From: Panacagrimonas sp052387335
GTDB taxonomy: Bacteria > Pseudomonadota > Gammaproteobacteria > Nevskiales > Nevskiaceae
Reading direction: 5' to 3'
Length of the DNA stretch: 24,541 bases
NCBI GenBank assembly: GCA_052387335.1
Contig: JBQTJH010000217.1
Coordinates: 1-24,541 of the forward strand
Below, in pieces: positions 13,937-22,243 of this stretch. A program made the translations under genes and the position numbers. Each line of letters opens with the position of its first letter. Position 1 is the stretch's first letter. The notes beneath the pieces were generated by a model. The model worked only from the letters and a program-made list of their open reading frames with translations, did not search any database and was not told where the DNA came from.

Positions 13937-15088
13937 TCAGATGGCTGCGACGTCCTTCAAGGCGGAGATCACCTCGGCAGAAAGACCCCAGTCCTGAAGG
14001 ATTTCCTGCGAGTGCTCACCGCGAACCGCCGGTGCGCTACGTACCTCGCCCGGAGTTCTGGAAAAGCGCGGGGCGGGCGCCGGCTGCTTGACGCCATTGA
14101 TCTCGATGAAAGTTTGGCGCGCCCGGTTGTGCGCGTGTTGCGGCGCTTCGTCCCAGTCCAGGATGGGCGCGAAGCAGACGTCGGTGCCCTCCAGCAACTC
14201 ACACCACTGCGCGCGCGTGCGGGTCTTGAACAGGGCTTCGAATTTCTCGCGCAGCGCCGGCCAGCGTGCTTGATCTGCTTGCGGCATGAACTCGGCCTCG
14301 TTGAGTTCGCAGCGCTGCAGGAACTCGCGATAGAACTGCGGCTCCAGCGGGCCGATGGAAACGAACTTGCCGTCAGCGCAGACATAGGTGCCGTAGTGGT
14401 GCGCTCCGCCGTCGAGCAGGTTGTCCTGCCGGTTGAGCGACCAGCGCCCGGCGGCGCGGTAGCCGTAGGCGGCGGCCGATAGCAGCGCCGCGCCGTCGGT
14501 CATCGCCGCGTCGATCACCTGTCCCTTGCCCGAGCGGCTCGCTTCCAACAGCGCGCAGACCATACCGAAGGCCAACATCATGGCGCCGCCGCCGAAGTCG
14601 GCAACCAGGTTCAGGGGCGGGCAGGGCCGGCTGTCGCCAAAACCGATGGCGTTCAAGGCGCCGGTCAGCGACAGGTAATTGATGTCGTGCCCGGCCGCAT
14701 GCGCCAGCGGGCCGGTTTGCCCCCAGCCGGTCATGCGGCCAAACACCAGATGCGGATTACGTGCGTGGCACACCTCCGGGCCAAGCCCCAGACGTTCCAT
14801 CACGCCGGGGCGAAATCCTTCGAGCAGGCCGTCGGCCTTTTCCACCAGCGCTAGAACCGCATCGCTGGCACCGGGCTTTTTTAGATCGATGGCTAGAGAA
14901 CGACGGCCGCGCGCCAGCACATCGAAACGCCGACCCAGGTCTACCGCGTCAGGACCGGCAGGGCCGCTGCGCTTCTGCTCCACGCGAATCACCTCCGCGC
15001 CCTGGTCGGCCAGCATCATGGCGCAGAACGGCCCGGGGCCGATGCCGGCCATTTCGATGATGCGCAAGCCTTGCAGCGGACCGGCCAT
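13937..15088 (-). CDS. Alpha-methylacyl-CoA racemase (CaiB/BaiF family)
   Basis: A 383-residue family III CoA-transferase-fold protein. From the ATG at 15088 (after GGGAG), His134 in AGHDINYLSLTG, Asp164 in LVADFGGG and Glu249 in IGPLEPQFY fall at exactly +8 from His126/Asp156/Glu241 of the Mycobacterium tuberculosis racemase MCR. This makes racemase activity much more likely than CoA transfer, which uses an Asp in the family. The enzyme interconverts (2R)- and (2S)-methylacyl-CoA so that branched chains or sterol side chains can enter beta-oxidation. Other family segments seen: IIEMAGIGPGPFCAMMLADQ, GRRSLAIDLK, GFRPGVMERLGLGP and GMVCALLEASRSGKGQVID. It sits directly downstream of tRNA-Phe on the same strand, and the UUCG hairpin lies just past its stop. 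Confidence 0.92.
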   Translation of the reverse strand: MAGPLQGLRIIEMAGIGPGPFCAMMLADQGAEVIRVEQKRSGPAGPDAVDLGRRFDVLARGRRSLAIDLKKPGASDAVLALVEKADGLLEGFRPGVMERLGLGPEVCHARNPHLVFGRMTGWGQTGPLAHAAGHDINYLSLTGALNAIGFGDSRPCPPLNLVADFGGGAMMLAFGMVCALLEASRSGKGQVIDAAMTDGAALLSAAAYGYRAAGRWSLNRQDNLLDGGAHHYGTYVCADGKFVSIGPLEPQFYREFLQRCELNEAEFMPQADQARWPALREKFEALFKTRTRAQWCELLEGTDVCFAPILDWDEAPQHAHNRARQTFIEINGVKQPAPAPRFSRTPGEVRSAPAVRGEHSQEILQDWGLSAEVISALKDVAAI

Positions 15089-15172
15089 GGTGTGCTCCCT
15101 TTTATCGTTAACGGCAGTGGCGGACATCGCACGCGATGGAAGTCGAGCAACGGATCGACGCACTTCATTAAA

Positions 15173-15248
15173 TGGTGGCCGGGGACGGAATCGAACCGCC
15201 GACACGGGGATTTTCAATCCCCTGCTCTACCGACTGAGCTACCCGGCC
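15173..15248 (-). tRNA. tRNA-Phe (anticodon GAA)
   Basis: A 76-base cloverleaf on the minus strand: acceptor GGCCGGG/CCCGGCC, D-arm GCTCAGTCGGTAGAGC, anticodon stem GGGGA/TCCCC with loop TTGAAAA (anticodon GAA), T-arm GGCGG-TTCGATT-CCGTC (G-U at one pair), and an encoded CCA end at 15173. Confidence 0.96.
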
Positions 15249-15294
15249 ATTTAGTGCTGCGGCAGAAGGACTGCGGGCCGCAAAAAGGTCGCGC

Positions 15295-15323
15295 ATTAAA
15301 GCGGCGCACCCCCGGGGTGTCAA
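15295..15323 (-). promoter_or_regulatory. Sigma-70 promoter of tRNA-Phe
   Basis: TTGACA (15318-15323), exact 17-bp spacer, TTTAAT (15295-15300), then a GC-rich discriminator (GCGCGACC) typical of stringently controlled stable-RNA promoters. The mature tRNA begins 47 bases after the -10. The -35 box contains the TGA stop codon of yggX. Confidence 0.85.
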
Positions 15324-15604
15324 GAATTGGACACGTTCTTCGGCGGCGTGTAGGAGGTTTGCGCGAGTTCGCCGCCGCCGAAAAAGTATTTCTCCATTTC
15401 GGCAGCCAGAAACTTGCGCGCGCTGGCGTCGGACAAGGTCAGGCGGTACTCGTTGATCAGCCGCGTCTGGTGCTGGAGCCAGGCTTGCCAGGCTTCTTTG
15501 GAGACCGAGTCGTAGAGTTTTTGACCGAGCGCGCCGGGGTAGGGCGCGCGGTCGAGGCCTTCGGCGGGCTTGTCGAGTTTGATGCAGTGGACGGTGCGGG
15601 ACAT
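15320..15604 (-). CDS. yggX: YggX family Fe(2+)-trafficking / oxidative damage protection protein
   Basis: A 94-residue member of the YggX family, small cytoplasmic proteins linked to iron handling and protection of iron-sulfur clusters from oxidation. MSRTVHCIKLDKPAEGLDRA with the conserved Cys7, PYPGALGQKLYDSVSKEAWQ, WLQHQTRLINEYRL, AEMEKYFFGGG and YTPP are all family features, and length is typical. It follows mutY, the usual gammaproteobacterial order; MutY carries a 4Fe-4S cluster, which gives the pairing some logic. The mutY reading frame continues 148 bases into this gene. Its stop codon is embedded in the -35 of the tRNA-Phe promoter. Confidence 0.92.
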   Translation of the reverse strand: MSRTVHCIKLDKPAEGLDRAPYPGALGQKLYDSVSKEAWQAWLQHQTRLINEYRLTLSDASARKFLAAEMEKYFFGGGELAQTSYTPPKNVSNS

Positions 15605-16704
15605 GGCGTTTTCGTGTTGGGTGAAACGCTGAGCGAGAGCTCGGGCTGTTGGCTCAGACGATCCATCAGTTTGCGAATCGGGGCCGGCATACCCGGCCAG
15701 CTTTCAGGATGCGCAAGCTTAATCCAGGTATGCGATGCCGATTCCCTAACTGCGTCCAGCTCTGCGGCCAGTTCGATACGCAGCGGTTGCAATTGCAGGT
15801 CGAAGTGCGTGAACGCGTGGTCTATGGGCGCAAGCGGCTGTGCCTGCTGTGCGCGATATCCCAGCGCATCCAAGGACGCGCGCCAGTCCTGATCGCTCTC
15901 GCACAGAGGCGGGCACCAGAGTCCGCCCCAGATACCGGCAGGTGCGCGGCGTTCGAGCAGGATTTCGGCCGGCTCGCGACTGATCAGCAAGACCTGAGCG
16001 TGTCGTTGCGCGCGTGCGCGGCGGGGTCGCGGTGCCGGTAGTTGCGCGACGCGCCCTTGGCCGTGCGCAAGGCAATCGCTGCGCACCGGGCAGCGTTCGC
16101 AGGCGGGGCCGCGCGCGCGGCACAGCGTGCTACCCAGATCCATCAGGGCCTGTGTGTAGTCGGCCAGACGATTTGACGGCAGACGCGCTTGCGCCAGCGC
16201 CCAGAGCTGGTTCTGTACCTTGGGCAGGCCAGGCCAGCCGTCGATGCCGCCATGACGTGCAAGCACGCGCCGCACATTGCCGTCGAGGATGGCGTAAGGC
16301 AGGTCGAAGGCCTGCGACAGAATGGCACCCGCGGTGGATCGGCCGATGCCAGGCAGCGCGAGCAGGGCCTCGATCTCGCGCGGGAAGTGGCCGCCGTGTC
16401 GCGTCACCACGACTTGCGCCGCGCGATGCAGATTGCGCGCACGCGCGTAGTAACCCAGACCGGCCCAGAGCTGCAGCACGTCGTCGATCGGCGATGCTGC
16501 GAGTGCGAACACGTCGGCGAACCGCGCCAGAAAGCGTTCAAAGTAGGGAATGACGGTACTGACCTGCGTCTGCTGCAACATCACTTCACTAAGCCAGACG
16601 CGGTAGGGATCGCGCGGATGCTGCCAGGGCAGGTCGTGGCGACCATGAACGTCAAACCAGCGCAGCAGGCGATCCGCAAAGCTCGCGTCACTCACGGGCG
16701 GCAC
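15457..16704 (-). CDS. mutY: Adenine DNA glycosylase MutY, with extended C-terminus overlapping yggX
   Basis: A 415-residue adenine glycosylase that removes A mispaired with 8-oxoguanine. Visible: WLSEVMLQQTQVSTVIPY with catalytic Glu40, the helix-hairpin-helix LLALPGIGRSTAGAI at 114-128, catalytic Asp141 in ILDGNVRRVL, and the 4Fe-4S ligands Cys195, Cys202, Cys205 and Cys211 (C-X6-C-X2-C-X5-C). The C-terminal Nudix-like domain that reads 8-oxoG spans about 230-345, including HAFTHFDLQL at 296-305. A usual MutY would end near residue 350. Here the frame has no stop there and continues with a Ser/Thr/Pro/Lys-rich tail of about 60 residues, mostly read out of frame from yggX. The start is GTG at 16704, abutting the TGA of the upstream gene. 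Confidence 0.9.
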   Translation of the reverse strand: MPPVSDASFADRLLRWFDVHGRHDLPWQHPRDPYRVWLSEVMLQQTQVSTVIPYFERFLARFADVFALAASPIDDVLQLWAGLGYYARARNLHRAAQVVVTRHGGHFPREIEALLALPGIGRSTAGAILSQAFDLPYAILDGNVRRVLARHGGIDGWPGLPKVQNQLWALAQARLPSNRLADYTQALMDLGSTLCRARGPACERCPVRSDCLAHGQGRVAQLPAPRPRRARAQRHAQVLLISREPAEILLERRAPAGIWGGLWCPPLCESDQDWRASLDALGYRAQQAQPLAPIDHAFTHFDLQLQPLRIELAAELDAVRESASHTWIKLAHPESWPGMPAPIRKLMDRLSQQPELSLSVSPNTKTPCPAPSTASNSTSPPKASTARPTPARSVKNSTTRSPKKPGKPGSSTRRG

Positions 16705-17310
16705 TCATTGGATCTTCTGCTGCTGATGAGCGCGCGCCAGGCGTTCCAGCCCTGCGCTGGTTTCCATGGCCTCGGTTCTGAGCTTGCGCTGGATCAGCCA
16801 GGGACCGATCAAGGGTGGCACCCAGAACTTGGGCTCCATGCGCGTATGAAATTCGAGGCAGGTGTGCGCGCCGCAGGGACGAAACGTCCAGCTCGCCTCG
16901 CCGAAATGCAGGTCGCTCAGATCCGGCAGCACCTGCGCCTGCACGCTGCCTCCGTTTTCGGCGGCGACAAAGCGCATGTCCTGCACTTGCTCAATCTGTT
17001 TGCAGAACATGGCCACGCATAGATGGACCTGGGTATAAACGCGGCGACTATTGTTGGGCAATTCGCGCAGCACGCTGGCCTTGCGAATCGCCGGGTTGAT
17101 CTGCGGCAGCAGACCGATGTCGGAGAACACCGTGAACGCGGCCCGCGCCGGCGTATTCAGACGCACCTGCATGCTGACCTCGTAGCGCGGCGGCGTGTGC
17201 CGGACCTCGATCTGGTCCAGCTCGAAAGCCTGGGCCGCAGGAAATACGAGCAGGAGACTGAGCAGCGCCGATGACGACGCGGTGCGAGCGATCAGCGCGC
17301 TGACGCTCAA
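16705..17310 (-). CDS. Exported SRPBCC/START-like protein
   Basis: A 201-residue protein. Residues 1-28 are a signal peptide (ALLSLLLVFPAAQA), so it acts in the periplasm or envelope. The rest matches the coenzyme Q-binding/polyketide-cyclase type of SRPBCC fold: MQVRLNTPARAAFTVFSDIG, PQINPAIRKASVLRELPNNS, VYTQVHLCVAMFCKQI and a C-terminal long helix. These proteins bind hydrophobic ligands; the ligand is unknown. The start is a TTG at 17310 whose bases overlap the TGA of the AsmA gene, so translation is probably coupled to it. No independent ribosome site is seen. Confidence 0.75.
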   Translation of the reverse strand: MSVSALIARTASSSALLSLLLVFPAAQAFELDQIEVRHTPPRYEVSMQVRLNTPARAAFTVFSDIGLLPQINPAIRKASVLRELPNNSRRVYTQVHLCVAMFCKQIEQVQDMRFVAAENGGSVQAQVLPDLSDLHFGEASWTFRPCGAHTCLEFHTRMEPKFWVPPLIGPWLIQRKLRTEAMETSAGLERLARAHQQQKIQ

Positions 17311-19781
17311 GGCGCCGGCGCGGCGTCCGCCGGCGCGGCTTCGGGTGCAGGCTCTGCTGCTGCAGGCTCGGCTGCGGGCTCGGCGGTAGGTGCCGGTGCG
17401 GCGTCCTTCTTGCGGCCGAACAATTTCTCCAGGCCGCGTCCGAGTTCCTTGTTCAATTTCTCACCGGCTTTCTGCTTGAGTTCGGGTTCGCTCATGGCCT
17501 GTCCGCTTTCGCCGCCCAGCAGCTTGTCAGCGACCTTGCCACGCAGCTCGTCGCCGGCCTTCTGCTTGAGTGCGGTTTGCAGATCGAGCTTGTACTTGGG
17601 TGCGTACAAGCTGCCGGTGAGCTTGATCGGAATGGTCAGGCCGGCGAGTTCTTCCAGGCCTTTACCGCCCTGGCCCTTGCTGCTGCCCACCACGGTGGGC
17701 GAGGCCAGGTAGTTGATGGTTTCCTGCACCAGGTCGATCTCGCCGTTACCCGCCAGCCGAAAAAGCGGGCTCTGTGCGTTGAGCTGGTCGGACTTGAGCA
17801 CTCCGTTGACGATCTTGGCGGCGAAGCTGATGGCGGTGAAATCGGTTTCCTTGGGTTCGTTCGCTGCGAGCTTTTCGCCTTTGAGCAGGGCCTGACCCTG
17901 ACGCAGGATCTGCCCGAGATTGAAGCCCTTGACCGCACCGTTCTGAAAATTCAGCGCGATGTCGCCGTTGAGACTGCGCCGCGCATCGCCCACCGTGGCG
18001 CCAGCGGAGCTGAGATCCAATTTGATATTGCCCAAGCCGGACACGTATTCCTTGCCGACAAAGTTTTGTAGCATCGGCGCCAGTTGCATCGTCGACAGCG
18101 AAGTGTTGAGCGCGTAGGTCGGCTTGGCGCCCGGCGCAATCCGGGTGCTGGTGGCAATCTCGCCGCCGTAGGCCTTGGCATCGAGCTTGACCAGCTTCGG
18201 CTGATTCTTCGGGCCATCGACCTTGAGGCGCACGTCCTTGAGCGTTGCGCCCTTGAGCTTGAGTTCGGCGATATCGAAGGTGCCGCTGGCGTTGAGCTTT
18301 TCCAGCGCCTGCAGCGGAATTTCTGTGGCGTTCAGATCCTTCTTTTCCGCAGCCGTGCGCTCTGAGGTTGGAACATCCACCGGCTTGCCTTCGGCCGGTG
18401 CCAGATAGCGATCGGCGTCGATGCGATCCAGCTTGAGCGCAAATTCCAGCGCCTGCGTGGCGAAATCACGGACTGCCAGAGTGCCTGCGATGGAGGTGTC
18501 ATCGAGTTTGAGCTTCAGATCATCAAAGCGCGCCGACGTGAAGCTGCCGCTATAGCGTGTCGACAGACTGGCGCTGTTGAGTACCTTGGCATCACTGGTC
18601 TTGATGTCCGCCTGACCCAGGGTCTTGAGCAGGGTGCGCGGGCTGAAGGACGCGATCTGGATCGGGCCCGACAAGCGCGGGCTGTCTCCGCTCAAACCTT
18701 CGCCGGTGATCGAGGTGCTGATGTTCAAGCCGGCTGTGCTGATCTTGCCGTCGTTGAACTTGAGCGCGCCCTTGGCGACGTCATACGCGGCGTTGCCACT
18801 GAGCTTGAGGACTTGTGCGCCGCCCGGAATGGCAGCGCCCTTGGCCGTGGCATCCAGCACCAGATTCGCCAGATTAAATTGCTGTGTCTTGACCGCGGCC
18901 TGGAGCTGGGTGCTGAGACTGCCCTCGGCATTGAGGTCCTTCATCGCGGTCTTGAAGTCCAGCTTCAGACCCTTGACGTCCACGACCTGTGTCTCGAGAT
19001 TGGCTGCGATATCACCGACCACGTTGATCGCGGCATCCAGACCGTCGCCGCGGGTTTTCAGATCAAGCTTGAGTCCATCGACGGTCGCTTTCTGTCCGAT
19101 CATGTCGGCCATCACCGTGGCCGAGAATGCGAGGTCCGCCGACATTTTTTGCGCCTCGGCGAAGGCCGACAGCGAGGCCTCGATGTCCACCGGCTCACCC
19201 GGCTGCAAGTTGCCGGTTTCCAGATTCAGCTTCTCGATTCGATACGCCTGCTTGGACTGCGCATCACGGTAAGCGATGGTGGCGTCGCGCAGCGCCACAC
19301 CGGCGATGTCCACGCTTTCCAGCTTGACGCCGTCGCCGCTGTCCTCGGGCTTGGGTTCGCCCTCTTCCTCTTCCTTGGCCTGGGTCAGGCCTTCCCAGTT
19401 GGACTTGCCCTCGGCGTTCTTGGCCAAGTCCAGCTTGAGTCCTTCCAACTCCACGGTGCTGACCTTGACCTCGCGCTTGCTCAGTAGCGGCCAGACCTGC
19501 ACGCCGACGCTGGCCAGCTTGACCTCGGCCATCGGCTGATCGCCGAAGCCTTCGGCATTGCTGAAGCTGACATCGGCCACGCGCGCCTTGAGCCAAGGAA
19601 AGACGCTGAGCTGGATGTCGCCGAGTTTCAACTCGCGACCGGTTTGTTGCTTCACCGCCTGGGTGATCTTGTCGCGGTAGTCGTTCGGGTCGAACATCAT
19701 CGCGGCGATGCCGACGGCGCCGAACACCACAAGGATGAGAATGCCGACAACGGCAAGAGCAAGCTTGAGCGGCCTGGGCAT
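17307..19781 (-). CDS. AsmA family envelope protein
   Basis: An 824-residue AsmA-family protein, now viewed as bridge-like lipid transport or outer-membrane-assembly factors of the inner membrane and periplasm. It has an N-terminal membrane anchor at about 5-28 (LALAVVGILILVVFGAVGIA), then the family opening DPNDYRDKITQAVKQQTGRE and LKLGDIQLSVFPWLKARVAD. The long beta-rich body ends with the AsmA C-terminal part (LNTSLSTMQLAPMLQNF, LNGDIALNFQNGAVKGFNLG, TIPIKLTGSLYAPKY). A charged linker and an Ala/Pro/Glu-rich tail (about the last 35 residues) follow. The start is set at the ATG at 19781 because the anchor begins there; an upstream open frame to 19949 has no such character. It heads the AsmA-SRPBCC-MutY-YggX run. 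Confidence 0.88.
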   Translation of the reverse strand: MPRPLKLALAVVGILILVVFGAVGIAAMMFDPNDYRDKITQAVKQQTGRELKLGDIQLSVFPWLKARVADVSFSNAEGFGDQPMAEVKLASVGVQVWPLLSKREVKVSTVELEGLKLDLAKNAEGKSNWEGLTQAKEEEEGEPKPEDSGDGVKLESVDIAGVALRDATIAYRDAQSKQAYRIEKLNLETGNLQPGEPVDIEASLSAFAEAQKMSADLAFSATVMADMIGQKATVDGLKLDLKTRGDGLDAAINVVGDIAANLETQVVDVKGLKLDFKTAMKDLNAEGSLSTQLQAAVKTQQFNLANLVLDATAKGAAIPGGAQVLKLSGNAAYDVAKGALKFNDGKISTAGLNISTSITGEGLSGDSPRLSGPIQIASFSPRTLLKTLGQADIKTSDAKVLNSASLSTRYSGSFTSARFDDLKLKLDDTSIAGTLAVRDFATQALEFALKLDRIDADRYLAPAEGKPVDVPTSERTAAEKKDLNATEIPLQALEKLNASGTFDIAELKLKGATLKDVRLKVDGPKNQPKLVKLDAKAYGGEIATSTRIAPGAKPTYALNTSLSTMQLAPMLQNFVGKEYVSGLGNIKLDLSSAGATVGDARRSLNGDIALNFQNGAVKGFNLGQILRQGQALLKGEKLAANEPKETDFTAISFAAKIVNGVLKSDQLNAQSPLFRLAGNGEIDLVQETINYLASPTVVGSSKGQGGKGLEELAGLTIPIKLTGSLYAPKYKLDLQTALKQKAGDELRGKVADKLLGGESGQAMSEPELKQKAGEKLNKELGRGLEKLFGRKKDAAPAPTAEPAAEPAAAEPAPEAAPADAAPAP

Positions 19782-19876
19782 GATTCGAAGCTCGTGAAGG
19801 AAAACCCTCACGGAGTTTAGCGGCTCAAGCTGAATGTCTCTGGACTGGCTCTCTGGACTGGCCCTCTGGAATGGCT

Positions 19877-22021
19877 TCAGCCGCGGCGCCAGGCGTGGTA
19901 CTTCGCCACCCACTTGAGCAGGCCTTCGGGTGCGTGCGCCTTCTTCCACGCACCGGCAACGTATTTGTTGGCCTCGGCAAGCGTGGGATAGATGTGGATG
20001 GTGCCCAGAATCTTGTTGAGTCCCAGACCGTGGCGCATGGCCAGCACGTATTCGGCGATCAGATCACCGGCGTGCTCGCCGGCGATGGTCACACCGAGAA
20101 TGCGGTCCTTGCCCGGCACGGTGAGCACCTTGACCAGGCCGTGCGCCTCGCCGTCGGCGATGGCGCGATCCAGATCGTCCAGACCATAGACGGTGACCTC
20201 GTAGGGAATATTTTTGTCCCGCGCCTCGGTTTCATTGAGCCCGACGCGCGCCACTTCGGGCTCGGTGAACGTGGCCCAGGGAATGACTGAATAGTCCACC
20301 TTGAACAAGCCGCCGCGCAGCGCAAGCAGTGGACCGAACAGCGCGTTCACCGCCGCGTACCAGGCCATATGCGAGGCGGTGTGCGTGAACTGGTAGGGGC
20401 CGGCCACGTCGCCGCAGGCGTAGATGTTGGGGAAGTTGGTTTGCAAGACCTCGTTGACCTCCAATGTCTTGCCGCATTTGATGCCGAGCGATTCCAGGCC
20501 ATAGCCGCGCAGGCGCGCGGCGCGGCCCACGGCCACCAGAATCTGATCGAAGGCGATGGCTTCTTCTGCGCCCGCGTGCTCGCATACCAGGAAGGTGCCG
20601 CTGTCGTTCTCGATCACGCGCAGCGCCTTGGTATTCAAGCGCAGGTCGATGCCCTCGCTGCGAAAGCGCTCGGCCACCATCGCCGAGACCTCCGGGTCTT
20701 CGCGCATCATCAGGCGCGGCAGCATCTCGACCTGGATCACCTGCGAGCCGAGTCGTGCAAAGGCCTGCGACAATTCGCAGCCGATAGGGCCGCCGCCCAG
20801 AATCACTAGGCGCTTGGGCAGTTCCTTCAACTCCCAGACGCTGTCCGAGGTCAGATACCCGACCTCGCGCAGCCCAGGAATCGGCGGCACGAAGGGCTCG
20901 GCGCCGGCCGCAATGATCAGGTTTCGCGCGGTAAGGCGCTGGCCATTGACCTCCACCGTCCAGGGGTCGATGAGCATGGCATCGCCATGCAGGCACTCCA
21001 CGCCCAGCTCGGTGTAGCGCTGCACCGAATCATGCGGCTCGATCTCGCGAATCACCTGATGAACGCGCTGCATCACCGCGGCGAAGTCCACACGCGGCAT
21101 GCCGGCGTCGATACCGAACTCGCGCGCGCGGTCGATGTGCGACACCAGCTTGGCCGCGCGCAGCAGCGCCTTGGACGGCACGCAACCGGTGTTGAGGCAA
21201 TCGCCGCCCATACGATTCTTTTCGATGAGCGTGACCTTGGCTTTCACCGCGGCCGCGATGTAGGCGCTGACCAAGCCGGCGGAACCTGCACCGATCACGA
21301 TCAGATTGCGATCAAAGCGCTTGGGCTTCGAAAAAGGCGCGTAGACCCGGCGTGCGCGCCATCCGTTGACCAGCGCGCGCGCGAGGTACGGAAAAATGCC
21401 GAGCAGCACGAAAGCGCCGATCAAGCTGGGTGAGGCAATGCCGCTCAACTGGGTCAGTTCGCCCAGCTCGGTACCCGCATTCACATACACCACGGTCCCG
21501 GGAAGCATGCCGAGCTGACTGACCCAGTAGAAGGTGCGTGTGCGAATGGGCGTCAGGCCCATCAGCAGGTTGACCAGAAAGAACGGCACCGCCGGCACCA
21601 GGCGCAGGGTGAACAGGTAGAAGCCGCCGTCGCGCGCGAAGCCGTCGTTGATGGATTTGAGCCGGTCGCCGTAGCGCGACTGGATGCTGTCACGCAGCAG
21701 GCTGCGAGACACCAGGAAGGCCAGCGTGGCGCCCAGGGTGGAGGCGAAGGACACCAGCAGCAGCCCCCAGAACAGTCCGAAGACCGCACCGCCGGCCAGC
21801 GTCATCACGGTGGCGCCCGGTATCGATAGCGCGGTGACCGTGACATAGACCACGAAGAACACGGCGGCGGTGGCCAGCGGATAGGCCGCCTGCCACTGCG
21901 CGATTTGTCCGCGCTGCGCCTGAAAATAATCCAGTGAAAAGAATCGCCCCAGGTCGAAGGCAAAGAAGGCAAATGCGGCGGAAGCCAGCAGCGCTAGCAG
22001 GATCAGGCGTCGGGAAGTCAT
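19877..22021 (-). CDS. VTT-domain / mercuric-reductase-like flavoprotein fusion
   Basis: A 714-residue two-part protein. Residues 1-225 form a TVP38/TMEM64 (VTT, DedA-like) membrane domain with a signal-anchor and several helices (AAVFFVVYVTVTALSIPGAT, GGAVFGLFWGLLLVSFAS, then FTLRLVPAVPFFLVNLLMGL). From about 238 it is a pyridine nucleotide-disulfide oxidoreductase: FAD motif VIGAGSAGLVSAY, redox pair Cys275/Cys280 in GGDCLNTGCVPSK, NAD motif LVILGGGPIGCELSQAF, the second FAD segment NIYACGDVAGPYQFTH, and a dimerisation domain with IHIYPTLAEA. It lacks the C-terminal vicinal cysteines and N-terminal heavy-metal domain of true mercuric reductase, so Hg(II) reduction is not supported. This domain pair is known in proteobacteria without a settled function. 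The ATG at 22021 is used; the longer upstream frame is Arg-rich and unlike protein. Confidence 0.88.
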   Translation of the reverse strand: MTSRRLILLALLASAAFAFFAFDLGRFFSLDYFQAQRGQIAQWQAAYPLATAAVFFVVYVTVTALSIPGATVMTLAGGAVFGLFWGLLLVSFASTLGATLAFLVSRSLLRDSIQSRYGDRLKSINDGFARDGGFYLFTLRLVPAVPFFLVNLLMGLTPIRTRTFYWVSQLGMLPGTVVYVNAGTELGELTQLSGIASPSLIGAFVLLGIFPYLARALVNGWRARRVYAPFSKPKRFDRNLIVIGAGSAGLVSAYIAAAVKAKVTLIEKNRMGGDCLNTGCVPSKALLRAAKLVSHIDRAREFGIDAGMPRVDFAAVMQRVHQVIREIEPHDSVQRYTELGVECLHGDAMLIDPWTVEVNGQRLTARNLIIAAGAEPFVPPIPGLREVGYLTSDSVWELKELPKRLVILGGGPIGCELSQAFARLGSQVIQVEMLPRLMMREDPEVSAMVAERFRSEGIDLRLNTKALRVIENDSGTFLVCEHAGAEEAIAFDQILVAVGRAARLRGYGLESLGIKCGKTLEVNEVLQTNFPNIYACGDVAGPYQFTHTASHMAWYAAVNALFGPLLALRGGLFKVDYSVIPWATFTEPEVARVGLNETEARDKNIPYEVTVYGLDDLDRAIADGEAHGLVKVLTVPGKDRILGVTIAGEHAGDLIAEYVLAMRHGLGLNKILGTIHIYPTLAEANKYVAGAWKKAHAPEGLLKWVAKYHAWRRG

Positions 22022-22243
22022 GAGCGGGCAGGCCGGTGTGCGCGCGAGTCGCGAGCGTTCACGCAGTGTGGGTAGAGCGCGAGCCTGCGGCAATGTCCAG
22101 GCGTCCGCGCCCTCGGGTCAGTCGTCCGCCGCGCGCGTGTGCGGAAGGCGACGAAGCACGACCCGCCCGCCTGCTCCGCCGCGGGGGGGCAGCACGGAGG
22201 GCGGGAGATCGCGCCCGCCTTGCCGCGACCGCGCGGGGACGCG

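Noticed and set aside
19877..22021. Mercuric reductase (merA)
   Set aside because: No heavy-metal-associated N-terminal domain, no C-terminal Cys pair, no mer genes nearby; the fold alone is shared with many disulfide reductases.
22022..22243. Possible small genes in the GC-rich gap after the alpha/beta hydrolase
   Set aside because: All frames are Arg/Ala/Pro-rich with no ribosome site or recognisable feature.
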